NCBI GenBank assembly: GCA_021286645.1
Contig: JAJTBZ010000043.1
Coordinates: 1 to 50,734 of the forward strand
DNA from: Ignavibacteria bacterium
GTDB lineage: Bacteria; Bacteroidota; Ignavibacteria; Ignavibacteriales; Ignavibacteriaceae
Reading direction: 5' to 3'
Length of the DNA stretch: 50,734 nucleotides
The position numbers were made by a program, and so were the translations under genes. Each line of letters starts with the position of its first letter. Position 1 is the stretch's first letter. Below are positions 42,195 to 50,734 of the stretch, one piece after another. The notes beneath the pieces were generated by a model that was not told where the DNA came from, did not search any database, and was given only the letters and a program-made list of their open reading frames with translations.

Positions 42195-43586
42195 TTAATA
42201 ACCCCACATTTTCATTACCCGCAACAAACTCTCCGAGTGAGTCCTTTTTATCATATCTAAAACTTCTTCACGGGTTTTATGCGGGAGTTTGAATTGTTGT
42301 GAATTCGCAAGTGAGATAATAACCGGAGTAAACACAGTTACAACTGAGCGATAATCTTCTTCAATAATTTTATCGAAAGTATCACCGAAATCGTGATAAT
42401 ATTTCCCACCCGGTAATGGTCCATCCGAATTTCCACCAAGTGCCGGAATTCCCCTCAGGATGAACGGAACAAAATCACTTCCGGAATGAGGAGTATTTAT
42501 TATTTTTTGAGCAGTATCTATGCATGAAAATACACGAGCTGCCGCGAGACAAAATGGCTTGAGTTCATCATATCCATAGGTATTAAAGCCATTTGGCGCA
42601 GCGGCCATATCAAAATTAACCATAGCGATTATATCATCGGTATTCTGATTATCGACATAGTGCTTCGAACCATGTAAGCCCAATTCTTCGCCATTAAACC
42701 AAACAAATTCAATTGAGTAATAATTTTCCGGATGTAATTGCTTTATCAATCGGGCCATTTCGTATAACTGTGCAATGCCCAAACCGTTATCCGTGGCGCC
42801 CTGTCCTAAATCCCAGGAATCAAAATGCGCTCCTACTACAATTTTTTTAGACGATTGGCCTGGTAGTAAAACTGACAAATTCGAAACAGTTACCGGTTGG
42901 CAGGAATCGCTTGCATGGATAAATAGTCGGGTAGTTTGTTTATTTTGAATAACCCTTTTCAACCATTTCCCATCTTCAAAACTTGTGGCAAAAGCCGGTA
43001 TAAGAGCTGCCTTTCCGCCGGTCGCTCCCATACTGCACATTACCATACCACCTTGCCGGCTATCGATAAAGATAGCCGCAGTTGCACCGGCTGCTGCCAA
43101 TGATTTAATTGCGTCATACCTGTAAACAGGATCCTTTCCCGGAAGATGTTCAAATGTTACCAAGGCAGCTTTCCCTTGTACATGAGCGGCAGTGATTTCC
43201 GAGTCGGTTCCCGATCCAGCAAATACCAATTCAGTTTCAAAATCGGGCTTTGCGATCGAATAACCCAGGGCAATGGCTCGCAAGTTCTTTTTTACGGGTG
43301 CAATGACCTGTATCTTATCATCGCCACGCTTCCAGCCGGGAATGATATAATCATCATTATTTACTGAAAAACCCAAATTTTTTAATTCTTCTGTAAGAAT
43401 TGAAATGCCTTTATAGTTGCCTTCAGTTCCTATTAGTCGTCCTCCGGCTTCATCACATATTCTGGAGAGCAGGCGATATCCTTCATGAAAAGAGTAATTG
43501 GTGTCAACAACCGGCGTAACGGTTTGCGAAAATGAGGAAATGTATAGAACAATAGTAAAAATACAAGTTTTGATATTCTGGTTCAT
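42195..43586 (-). CDS. Exported M28-family zinc metallopeptidase
   Basis: A 463-residue exported aminopeptidase- or carboxypeptidase-like enzyme with a signal peptide (about 1-21). A protease-associated (PA) insert is likely at about 115-215 (VQGKAALVTFEHLPG). The M28 metal ligands are visible in order: VVGAHFDSWDLG (His), GATDNGLG (Asp), FNGEELGLHGS (Glu-Glu), MVNFDMAA (Asp) and NTPHSGSDFVPF (His). It would release amino acids from peptides in the periplasm or outside. The gene is on its own, downstream of the EamA gene on the opposite strand. Confidence 0.92.
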   Translation of the reverse strand: MNQNIKTCIFTIVLYISSFSQTVTPVVDTNYSFHEGYRLLSRICDEAGGRLIGTEGNYKGISILTEELKNLGFSVNNDDYIIPGWKRGDDKIQVIAPVKKNLRAIALGYSIAKPDFETELVFAGSGTDSEITAAHVQGKAALVTFEHLPGKDPVYRYDAIKSLAAAGATAAIFIDSRQGGMVMCSMGATGGKAALIPAFATSFEDGKWLKRVIQNKQTTRLFIHASDSCQPVTVSNLSVLLPGQSSKKIVVGAHFDSWDLGQGATDNGLGIAQLYEMARLIKQLHPENYYSIEFVWFNGEELGLHGSKHYVDNQNTDDIIAMVNFDMAAAPNGFNTYGYDELKPFCLAAARVFSCIDTAQKIINTPHSGSDFVPFILRGIPALGGNSDGPLPGGKYYHDFGDTFDKIIEEDYRSVVTVFTPVIISLANSQQFKLPHKTREEVLDMIKRTHSESLLRVMKMWGY

Positions 43587-43706
43587 TTGGATTATGCTCG
43601 GTAATAATTATTCCAATATTCGGACAGGTTTTAAATTACAGATTTTTTTATAGAGTGCAAACAACACTATAGAATAAGGAAGTCGACATAAAGGAGGGCT
43701 TTAGTT

Positions 43707-44432
43707 TTATCCCATAATATCTTTTATTTTAGCCGCGTATCTGCGGCTCATGATAAAAGGGGACTCAATGCCATTAATGTGTACTTTAAATGAGCTATAA
43801 AACCATTCCTCAATATTCGCTATACTGCCAAGGTTCACAATCGTTTCTCGGTGAATTCGGGCAAAATGATTTTCTGGTAAACGGGCTTCCCATTCTTTCA
43901 TCGTTTTTTTTGAAAGTTTCTTTTTCCCGTCTGTTGTATGTACAAATGTATAGTCGGCGTTCGATGTAATTGCCGATATGGTATCGATACGCAAAAATTG
44001 ATATTTATCGCCCAGTTGCAAAAACAGGACATCCTGTACTTCCAATTTACGTTGTGACCCGGAGGTGGCAGCTGGTTTATCTTCCAGTTTCTCGATTGCC
44101 TGTTGTAGCCGTTCGGGGTTTACCGGTTTAAGCAGGTAATCCATCGCATTTACATCGAAGGCACGCAATGCATATTTATCGAAAGCAGTTACAAAAATTA
44201 TATTTACGGGGAAATCAATCTTTTCAATTAGATCAAATCCACTTTCTCCAGGCATTTGAATATCGAGGAAAATAAGATTCGGATGCAGTGTCTTTATTAC
44301 CTGTACCGCGCTTGCTACAGTATCGGCTTCACCGATCACTTCAATCTCAGGGAAGGAGAGCAGAATTCTCTTGAGATCCATTCTTGCCAATTCTTCATCA
44401 TCAACCAGGACTACCTTGAATTTTGCAGACAT
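43707..44432 (-). CDS. LytTR-family response regulator
   Basis: A 241-residue regulator with a receiver domain (about 5-120) and a LytTR DNA-binding domain (about 140-240). The phospho-acceptor is D57 in IFLDIQMPG, with the acidic pair near D11-D12, the conserved T in VTAFD and K in LLKPV. The C-terminal half has the LytTR pattern (FLRIDTISAI, HRETIVNLGSIANIE, FIMSRRYAAKIKDIMG). It is read 3 bases after the kinase gene, so kinase and regulator form one unit. LytTR regulators usually bind paired 9-base repeats; I could not assign a target site. Confidence 0.94.
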   Translation of the reverse strand: MSAKFKVVLVDDEELARMDLKRILLSFPEIEVIGEADTVASAVQVIKTLHPNLIFLDIQMPGESGFDLIEKIDFPVNIIFVTAFDKYALRAFDVNAMDYLLKPVNPERLQQAIEKLEDKPAATSGSQRKLEVQDVLFLQLGDKYQFLRIDTISAITSNADYTFVHTTDGKKKLSKKTMKEWEARLPENHFARIHRETIVNLGSIANIEEWFYSSFKVHINGIESPFIMSRRYAAKIKDIMG

Positions 44433-44435
44433 AAA

Positions 44436-45566
44436 CTACTTCCTTAATTCCTGAGTAATAGAAATTGCTACTTCTACAGATTCATCCGATTTAATAATTT
44501 CAAAAGAATGGCTATTAGGGCTATGAAGGACTAATCTGTTTTTAATGTTGTTTAACCCGCTTCCCAAACCATCTGCAGCGCCCTGTGTTCTCCATGCGCC
44601 TGAGTTCTTAACAGAAATGTAGAGGGTTGTACTTTTAACGTGAGCTGAAATCGATATATGAAGCACTCCCTTATTCGATTGCATACCATGTTTTATAGCA
44701 TTTTCTACAATGGGATTAAGAATAAAAACCGGAACAGGGAACTCTTCAGCTAACTGTTCAATTGCATATTCGATCTGTAACTTCTCGCCAAACCGTACTT
44801 TTTCAATATCGAGGTAATTCTTAATGATTTGTATCTCTTTGTATAAAGGGACTTCATCGTTTTCTGCGTCCATTAATGAATACCGTAGAAATTCACTCAT
44901 CTTTGTTATCATCATTTCGGCTCTTCGGGCATCGACGGAAACTAAAGCACGCAGCGAACTTAACGTATTGAACAAAAAATGCGGATTTACCTGGTACCTA
45001 AGCATTTGTAATTGAGCGCTCTGTGCCATTAATGAGGCCTGTTCGGCTCTCTTTTTTTCTTCCATCCAGTCGATCCACAACTTTATACCAAAGTACATCA
45101 TGCTCCAGGTAGTCATGATTGGCATAAACTGGGTTTGCCGTTGAGAAAAATAATGAAATGAGGTTAGTTGAATCATTAATTTCGAGAGATCGGGTTTTTC
45201 AAGCACGATAAACAGGATATGTGCTGAAAGATAGAAGAGAATTGCGAAAAGCTGCGAGAAAAATAATACAAACATCAAGAGCAGAAAAATAGAACTCTTT
45301 TTATATGGGAAACGGCGGTATATACTGCGTAAAAACAGTGTTAATAAATACCCTGTGGACCATTCGGCAGCATTGCTTAAAAGTCGGTAAGAATCTTTTA
45401 ATAATTCGGGACTTATTACGAACGTATCGATAATAATAAAAGCTAGCCAACCAACGCAATTTATTAACCAAAATGGTGGAATTATTCCTTTGCCCGTTAA
45501 TTTTTCCCAGATATGTCTTTTTTCACCCGCCATGGGGTCTGCTCCAAAATGATTTTCGTCACACAT
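44436..45566 (-). CDS. LytS-type sensor histidine kinase
   Basis: A 376-residue membrane kinase. About four hydrophobic helices lie within residues 30-170 (PPFWLINCVGWLAFIIIDTF; then IFLLLMFVLFFSQLFAILFY), followed by a short coiled coil and the His_kinase domain with RYQVNPHFLFNTLSSLR, which holds the phospho-histidine. An ATP-binding region has PVFILNPIVENAIKHGMQ and GLGSGLNNIKNRL. The partner is the LytTR regulator 3 bases downstream. A second ATG (45533) preceded by GGAG is an equally good start. No ligand domain is recognised. Confidence 0.93.
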   Translation of the reverse strand: MCDENHFGADPMAGEKRHIWEKLTGKGIIPPFWLINCVGWLAFIIIDTFVISPELLKDSYRLLSNAAEWSTGYLLTLFLRSIYRRFPYKKSSIFLLLMFVLFFSQLFAILFYLSAHILFIVLEKPDLSKLMIQLTSFHYFSQRQTQFMPIMTTWSMMYFGIKLWIDWMEEKKRAEQASLMAQSAQLQMLRYQVNPHFLFNTLSSLRALVSVDARRAEMMITKMSEFLRYSLMDAENDEVPLYKEIQIIKNYLDIEKVRFGEKLQIEYAIEQLAEEFPVPVFILNPIVENAIKHGMQSNKGVLHISISAHVKSTTLYISVKNSGAWRTQGAADGLGSGLNNIKNRLVLHSPNSHSFEIIKSDESVEVAISITQELRK

Positions 45567-45967
45567 TTCTACTACAAATATTACAAACTATTATCAAACC
45601 AAATATTAAATTACGACAAAAGGCGGTCATAATCGATTAGCGGTAGTGCACATATAAAATTCAATATGATTTTGTAGACAGGGAACCGGGAATTCCAATA
45701 TTTATACTACTTTTACTCTGTGTTTTATGACGGTTTTGTTATTACCGGCAAGGCGCCTGTAAAATTTCCGGATCAGGAAAAGAGTAACCTGTCACTAAAC
45801 ACTAACTATTGCCGTTAAGCCAGTAAAAATACCCGTTCGCGGTTTATTTCTACATATGGTATCAGAAATTATATAATTTAATATCCCAATAAAGGATTTG
45901 CTTAAGCATTTCTGCTTCGTTGTGGATACTTAGTAAACAATCAACATTAATTAAATTTGAGGAAATA
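45567..45967. other. Intergenic region between the kinase and pepF
   Basis: About 400 bases between divergent genes. It contains a 10-base palindrome (TGCTTAAGCA, at about 45899-45908) and AT-rich promoter-like sequence, but no clear -33/-7 pair. GAGGA (45959-45963) is the ribosome site for pepF. No RNA gene or coding frame is supported. Confidence 0.5.
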
Positions 45968-47884
45968 ATGAGGAAGTCTTTACTCTTTATAACAATGCTC
46001 TTTATAACAGCATGTAGTTTCACGAGTCTCTACGCACAGAATGTTGAAATACCGGACTTTTCATCTACACCACGTAAGGATGTCCCGGAAAAATTTACAT
46101 GGAATGAAAAAGATATATATGCCTCAATGGACGCATGGAAACAGGATAAAGAAGCGCTGGCAGTATTAATTCCGCAGATCGATAGCAAAAGAGAAGGCTG
46201 GACCAATTCCGGTAAAAGTATGTTGGAAATGTATGAACTGCTTGATAAAATATCATTGAAAGCTGCTCATGTGCTGTCATACCTCTTATGTTTGAAAGAT
46301 GTCGATTTAGGAAATTCAACCTATCAGGCTTTATTAGGAGAAACACAACCGTTAATGGTTGATCTGGGAGCTAAAATGGCTTTCCATGATGATGATGTTT
46401 CCAAACTTGATGTAAAAAAACTCGACGAATTTTATAAAGCTGAGCCGAAATTATTGCAATACAAAGTAAAAATTGATAATGTATTACGTGTTAAGGCTCA
46501 TGTATTGCCGGCTGATAAAGAAGAATTAGTCTCTATGACCTCACTCTTTAGTGGTACGGCTCAGGGCGCTAATGAAATCCTTAATAACGTTGAAATCCCG
46601 GCGCCTGAAGTGACTCTTTCCGACGGGCAAAAAGCTACTCTGAACTTCGCCACGTATTTGCAGGTTAGAGCTTCTAAAAACCCGGAAGATCGTTCTCTCG
46701 CGGTAAAAACATTCTGGGAAAACCGGGCAAAATATGAAAAAACTATTGCTCAGTTGTTCAATGGAGAAATGAAGAAGCACTACTATTTTGCAAAAGTATA
46801 TAAATATGATAATTGTTTACAAAGTGCTTTGGATGCATCGAATATTGATACCGAAGTTTACACTAAACTGATCAGTGAGGTACATGCAAATCTTGCCCCG
46901 TTACATAAGTATCTGACATTGAAAAAAGAACTTCTCGGTCTTAAGGAAATGAAGTTTGAAGATCAATATGCATCGGCAGTAAAAAAAATAGATAAAAAAT
47001 TTTCGTATGATGATGCCACAAAAATAGTACTTCAGGCTGTGCAACCGCTCGGCAATGAGTATGTATCGGTAATGAAACAGGGTTTTGAAAATAGATGGGT
47101 AGATATATATCCAAATAAAGACAAACAATATGGCGCTTATTCACGCGGAGTCTATGGCATTCATCCTTATGTCAAAATGAATTACAATGGAAAATATGAT
47201 GCTGTCTCTACACTCGCACATGAGATGGGGCACTCAATGCATACATATCTTTCAGAAAAAAATCAGCCATTCGCGTTGGCAGAGTATACATTATTTCTTG
47301 CCGAAATAGCTTCTACTTTCAATGAAAATATGCTTATAGAGTATATGTTGAAAAATGAAAAAGATGATTTGTTTAAGCTTTATTTACTCGATAATTATCT
47401 GGACCAGGTTCGGAATACATTGTACCAGCAAACCGCGTTTGCAGAGTTTGAACTAGCTATGCATCGCCGGGTGGAAGATGGTAAAGTGTTGACTGCAGAT
47501 TGGTTAAATGAAACATATTTACAAACTCTGCGTACATATTATGGACATGATAAAGGTGTTCTAATCGTGAATGAGTACTTTAAGCACGCGTGGACTTCTG
47601 TACCTCACTTCTTCTATAATTTTTATGTGTATCAGTACTCAACTGGTATTCTGGCATCATTGGCATTGAGCAATGCAGTATTGCAAGGCGGCCAGAAAGA
47701 TGCGGATAGATATTTAACAATGTTAAAGTCGGGCAGCAGCGATTACTCGCTAAATCTTTTAAAGAAAGCCGGTGTTGATATGACATCTGCCGAGCCCTAC
47801 AAAGCTGGCTTTGCGCGTTTTGAAAAATTAGTCGATGAAATGGCGGCTTTAGTTAAAAAACTGAAAGCAGAAGGTAAAATTTAA
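45968..47884 (+). CDS. pepF: Exported M3-family oligoendopeptidase F
   Basis: A 638-residue zinc metallopeptidase of the PepF type. The active site is H418-E-M-G-H422 in TLAHEMGHSMH, and the third ligand is expected in the AEIAST stretch about 30 residues on. The start at 45968 is set by GAGGA five bases ahead. The N-terminus is an export signal with two readings: a lipobox ITAC (Cys16), or signal peptidase I cleavage after LYAQ (24). PepF is usually cytoplasmic; here the enzyme would act on oligopeptides outside the inner membrane. It is followed by a strong terminator. Confidence 0.93.
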   Translation: MRKSLLFITMLFITACSFTSLYAQNVEIPDFSSTPRKDVPEKFTWNEKDIYASMDAWKQDKEALAVLIPQIDSKREGWTNSGKSMLEMYELLDKISLKAAHVLSYLLCLKDVDLGNSTYQALLGETQPLMVDLGAKMAFHDDDVSKLDVKKLDEFYKAEPKLLQYKVKIDNVLRVKAHVLPADKEELVSMTSLFSGTAQGANEILNNVEIPAPEVTLSDGQKATLNFATYLQVRASKNPEDRSLAVKTFWENRAKYEKTIAQLFNGEMKKHYYFAKVYKYDNCLQSALDASNIDTEVYTKLISEVHANLAPLHKYLTLKKELLGLKEMKFEDQYASAVKKIDKKFSYDDATKIVLQAVQPLGNEYVSVMKQGFENRWVDIYPNKDKQYGAYSRGVYGIHPYVKMNYNGKYDAVSTLAHEMGHSMHTYLSEKNQPFALAEYTLFLAEIASTFNENMLIEYMLKNEKDDLFKLYLLDNYLDQVRNTLYQQTAFAEFELAMHRRVEDGKVLTADWLNETYLQTLRTYYGHDKGVLIVNEYFKHAWTSVPHFFYNFYVYQYSTGILASLALSNAVLQGGQKDADRYLTMLKSGSSDYSLNLLKKAGVDMTSAEPYKAGFARFEKLVDEMAALVKKLKAEGKI

Positions 47885-47907
47885 CGTTTCTTCTTCCTCG
47901 TCACACT

Positions 47908-47944
47908 GCCAGGTTTCCGGTTATGCCCGGGGCCTGGCTTTTTT
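47908..47944 (+). terminator. Intrinsic terminator after pepF
   Basis: GCCAGG (47908-47913) pairs with CCTGGC (47933-47938), with an inner CCGG/CCGG pair, followed by six Ts (47939-47944). Confidence 0.88.
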
Positions 47945-48079
47945 ATTTTATTTGCATTCCATATTTTAATCAGAGTTTTTTTAAAAACTGTGGCCTTACA
48001 CATTGCTGCTGTAATACCTAAAGCAAAATTAGATTTTCAATTACGCTGGTTACTTAATGAAAGAAAGGAAGGGCTCTTT

Positions 48080-50164
48080 ATGTTCATAAGGAAAGTGAAT
48101 ATAATTATTTGTGTACTTATTTTAAGCGTGGCAATATACGCGCAGAAGAAATCTGATTCTATTTCTTATGCCTATCCCCACGATATTACCGTTTCCGGTT
48201 TGCAACTACAAACTACCGGAGTACAGCAATCGTTTCAACCACGTATTATAACGGGTGATAAAATCGGCAACGAAGGACGTGGCTTTGCAGCAGACGAAAT
48301 TTTTAGAATGCTGCCTGGTATTAAGATAGACAATCAGGCAAATGGTGCCAGGGTGCATGTCTCTATGCGTGGCATCGGTATTCTTTCCGAGCGTGGTATC
48401 AGAGGTATAAATTTCTATCTCGATGGAGTTCCGCTCAATGATCCATCTTCATTCGCCCCCGATTTATTTGATGTTGATGCCAATAATATTGCAAATGTTG
48501 AAGTCTTACGAGGTTGCGGGAACTCGTTATACGGACGTAGTTCAGCAGGAGGAATTGTTGATATTAAAACAAAGGTCTTTCGTGATGAAAAATTAAGTGG
48601 AGAAGCCTCGCATACATTTGGTTCAAACCGTTACGAAAGCTCTAATGCAGTATTCGGAGCAGCGGCCGGTAAATTTGGTTTTAATTTGTCGGCTTCGCAT
48701 ACCAAAGGTGATGGTTATCGTGATCATACATCTTTTTATAATGATAATTATTACGGGCAGGTAAACTTTCTATCTGAGCATAATCTATGGTTGAATGTTA
48801 TTGGCGGTTATTCACATACATACCACCAAAACCCCGAAGGTGTGTCTTTGGCTGATTACAATTCAAATCCCAAAATTGCAAATGGTGATGCCGCTCCGTT
48901 TAACGAAGGACTTGAGACAGAAAGATTAACAGGCGCTATTACCGGTTATATCTCTGTAGCAGAGGGCGTTAATCTTCGTGTTTTAACTCATATTAAACAT
49001 ACATTCTTCACTGAAGCAAATAATAAAGTTTTTACTCACAGGGAATTCACAACTCCCGGCGGTAGTATGTATGCTGAATTTGGATATGGTAATCCGGGAA
49101 AATTCGGTGCTCATGAAATTCAACTTGGAATAGATGGTCAGTACCAACAAATAACTGAACGGCAATTTGATAACTACCATTCTCAGGAAGGCGATACACT
49201 ACGTTCTAATTCGAAAATTAAGCAGTCCGGAATTGGTGCATTTATCACCGATAGATTCTGTTTGGGTAATAATTTATTTGTGAATGCCAATTTACGTGTT
49301 GATAATATGAAAAATGAACTCACCGATGAATTGAAATCAAGTGGTGATTTATCCGGCGACAGAAATTTTTCAAACATATCCGGCAAAATCGGATTGCAAT
49401 ATCAAATTATGGAAAAACTGAATATTTATGCCGGCTGGGGCCAAGGTTTTTTGCCGCCTGCTACAGAAGAACTGGTGAATAATCCTGTTACGTATGGTGG
49501 ATTTAATAGCAATTTATCATCCTCAACTTCCGGTTCATTTGAATTAGGCTTGAAAGACAGTCGATTTGAAGAAGTTAAATATGAAGTTGTTGGGTTCTAT
49601 ATGACAACGAAGAATGATTTCGATAGATTCCGTGTACCGGGAAGAGGTGATGCCACATTTTATCGCAATATCGACGGCAGCAGAAGAATAGGAGCTGAAA
49701 TTTCCGCTGACTTAACTTTGTGTAAAGAATTAAAGCTTGATGTTGCCTACACTTATTCGAAATTTACATATAAATTAGATAACCCGATGCAAATATTGAT
49801 GAATATCGATACCAGATATATTCAGGATGGCAATGTGCTTCCAAATTCTCCGGAGCATCAGGTAGGGTTGAATCTTAGTTACTCGCCGGTAACTGCCGTA
49901 ACAGCGGTAATTACAATGGATGCATTCTCAAAATCATATATTGATGGCTCGAATAAAGAATCAGAAGCATGTGATGGTTACGCGCTATTTGGTGCGGCTC
50001 TTAGTTATACTGCCCGGAGCCTTAATGATGCTACAGTTAGCGTTCGGTTTAAAAACATTTTTGATAAAAAATATGTCGCGTTCTCCGAACCTGATCCGGA
50101 TGGTAACTCATATCAACCCGGAGCAGGGCGTGAAATGTTCGCTTCGATAAAAGTGCATTTTTAA
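48080..50164 (+). CDS. TonB-dependent outer-membrane receptor
   Basis: A 694-residue receptor. The ATG at 48080 is preferred over an in-frame GTG at 47990 because a purine-rich GGAAGGG lies just ahead and the protein then starts with a signal peptide (about 1-22, ending AIYAQ). The plug domain (about 45-170) has RMLPGIKIDNQANGARVHVS, MRGIG, NFYLDGVPLNDPS and VEVLRGCGNSLYGRSSAGGIVDI. The barrel ends FASIKVHF. Unlike the receptor at 14057 it lacks an N-terminal carboxypeptidase-like domain, resembling CirA/FecA-type iron or cobalamin uptake proteins. The substrate is not clear from sequence; no ABC transporter genes lie within the window. Confidence 0.9.
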   Translation: MFIRKVNIIICVLILSVAIYAQKKSDSISYAYPHDITVSGLQLQTTGVQQSFQPRIITGDKIGNEGRGFAADEIFRMLPGIKIDNQANGARVHVSMRGIGILSERGIRGINFYLDGVPLNDPSSFAPDLFDVDANNIANVEVLRGCGNSLYGRSSAGGIVDIKTKVFRDEKLSGEASHTFGSNRYESSNAVFGAAAGKFGFNLSASHTKGDGYRDHTSFYNDNYYGQVNFLSEHNLWLNVIGGYSHTYHQNPEGVSLADYNSNPKIANGDAAPFNEGLETERLTGAITGYISVAEGVNLRVLTHIKHTFFTEANNKVFTHREFTTPGGSMYAEFGYGNPGKFGAHEIQLGIDGQYQQITERQFDNYHSQEGDTLRSNSKIKQSGIGAFITDRFCLGNNLFVNANLRVDNMKNELTDELKSSGDLSGDRNFSNISGKIGLQYQIMEKLNIYAGWGQGFLPPATEELVNNPVTYGGFNSNLSSSTSGSFELGLKDSRFEEVKYEVVGFYMTTKNDFDRFRVPGRGDATFYRNIDGSRRIGAEISADLTLCKELKLDVAYTYSKFTYKLDNPMQILMNIDTRYIQDGNVLPNSPEHQVGLNLSYSPVTAVTAVITMDAFSKSYIDGSNKESEACDGYALFGAALSYTARSLNDATVSVRFKNIFDKKYVAFSEPDPDGNSYQPGAGREMFASIKVHF

Positions 50165-50201
50165 GAAAAACTTGTCAGTATTCTAAAGAATTCTAATGTG
50201 G

Positions 50202-50226
50202 GAGCCGGGTTGATTATGCCCGGCTC
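50202..50226. terminator. Hairpin between convergent receptor and repeat-protein genes
   Basis: GAGCCGGG (50202-50209) pairs perfectly with CCCGGCTC (50219-50226), loop 9 bases. There is no clear T-run on either side. It probably ends one or both convergent transcripts. Confidence 0.6.
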
Positions 50227-50231
50227 TAATA

Positions 50232-50734
50232 TTAAATCCCAAAATGCGCGTTCAAAATTGGCAGCCAACTAAGCGCACCGTTGTTGCCTGCTATATTAAT
50301 AAGACCTATCTGAATTCCATTCAACTCTTCAGCCTCATTAATCAGGGCGATCGATAGCCCCGTTTGTCTTCCATTAACTTTGCAATAACCGGTAATTGCA
50401 ACCCCGGTAACCTGATTTGCTTCGATCCATCCGGGAACAATACTCAGACCGGTAATTTTGTTCGATTCAATTTTATACCCTGCAATATTAATTCCGGTTA
50501 TGGCTGTTTTAGCTGTAATCTCACCCAGAGTTACGTTAGTACCGGTTACCGAACCTTCAGAAGCAATAATACTTACACCGCCAAAATTACAACCGGTGAT
50601 TAATCCTTTGGATGAAATCATGGCAATCCCTGAAACGTTTAGACCGGTTAGATGGCCTCCCTCGCTGATGAGACCTACGCCGCCCAAGTTTATGCCGCTA
50701 ATATTTCCTTTCGTAGAAATGAGAGCTAAGCCCG
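50232..50734 (-). CDS. Glycine-rich surface-repeat protein (5' part missing)
   Basis: The frame stays open to the right window edge, so only the last 166 or so residues are seen. They consist of about nine imperfect repeats of roughly 13-19 residues with the core G-[IL]-x-[LI]-I-S-x-x-G-x-[IL]-T-G-x-N-x-G-G, most regular in the first four, ending with LNGIQIGLINIAGN and ALSWLPILNAHFGI. Regular small/hydrophobic spacing of this kind suggests a beta-solenoid or stacked strand fold. It resembles the LA_2272-type surface repeat proteins known from Leptospira and other groups; that match is from memory. An upstream in-frame TTG near 50687 is not taken as the start. Confidence 0.75.
   Translation of the reverse strand, partial: GLALISTKGNISGINLGGVGLISEGGHLTGLNVSGIAMISSKGLITGCNFGGVSIIASEGSVTGTNVTLGEITAKTAITGINIAGYKIESNKITGLSIVPGWIEANQVTGVAITGYCKVNGRQTGLSIALINEAEELNGIQIGLINIAGNNGALSWLPILNAHFGI

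Noticed and set aside
47990-48079. A GTG start for the second TonB receptor.
   Set aside because: The added residues hide the signal peptide. The ATG at 48080 has a purine-rich site ahead and an intact signal sequence.

Overview
The window looks like chromosomal DNA from a Gram-negative member of the Bacteroidota/Chlorobi-Ignavibacteria assemblage. The support is two TonB-dependent receptors, a complete Bat (aerotolerance-type) operon, a two-subunit ATP-citrate lyase, a LytS/LytTR pair, an elongation factor P whose tip loop reads PGNLRAF (the form I associate with green sulfur bacteria and relatives), and a -7 box of the Bacteroidota type. Base composition and codon use look even throughout. 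I saw no insertion sequence, prophage, CRISPR array, tRNA or rRNA. The taxonomic call is inference.

Layout. 1-2572 (minus): a periplasmic YfiR-like protein and a CHASE8-HAMP-multi-PAS sensor cut by the window edge. 3114-11024 (plus): a complete oxidative ornithine-degradation operon in the order ord, ortA, ortB, oraS, oraE, an ASKHA-type putative reactivase, orr. It would take L-ornithine via D-ornithine and 2,4-diaminopentanoate to alanine plus acetyl-CoA. 11069-12148 (minus): ychF. 12431-13669: glgC. 14057-17185: a large Oar-like TonB receptor. 17331-24995: a trp operon (trpE-G-D-C-F-aroF-B-A) preceded by a short leader peptide with four consecutive Trp codons and a terminator, a ribosome-mediated attenuator. 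25079-29128 (minus): aclB-aclA. 29525-30715 (minus): a membrane acyltransferase-like protein. 30902-32073: a small lipoprotein and efp. 32260-40495: moxR, DUF58, a BatD-like protein, batA, batB, batC, batD, batE, nearly all overlapping or abutting. 40549-41105: a secreted YHS-domain protein and a Lys-rich secreted peptide. 41207-42094: an EamA transporter. 42195-45566 (minus): an M28 peptidase and a LytTR regulator with its LytS-like kinase. 45968-50164: an exported M3 oligoendopeptidase and a second TonB receptor. 50232-50734 (minus): the C-terminal part of a repeat protein that runs off the right end.

How the genes fit together. The ornithine operon ends in acetyl-CoA, alanine, ammonium and NAD(P)H. 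ATP-citrate lyase also makes acetyl-CoA, from citrate, and in relatives it can belong to a reductive TCA cycle. M28 and M3 peptidases plus TonB receptors point to use of peptides, which would supply arginine and ornithine. No ornithine transporter, cobalamin synthesis gene or arginine deiminase gene is present here.

The most interesting non-coding signal is the trp attenuator. The best promoter match puts transcription start almost on the leader AUG, so the leader may be translated from a leaderless mRNA. An antiterminator that overlaps the leader stop codon can be drawn by eye. Functional calls rest on motif recognition without database searches; RNA structures were paired by hand and have not been folded computationally.
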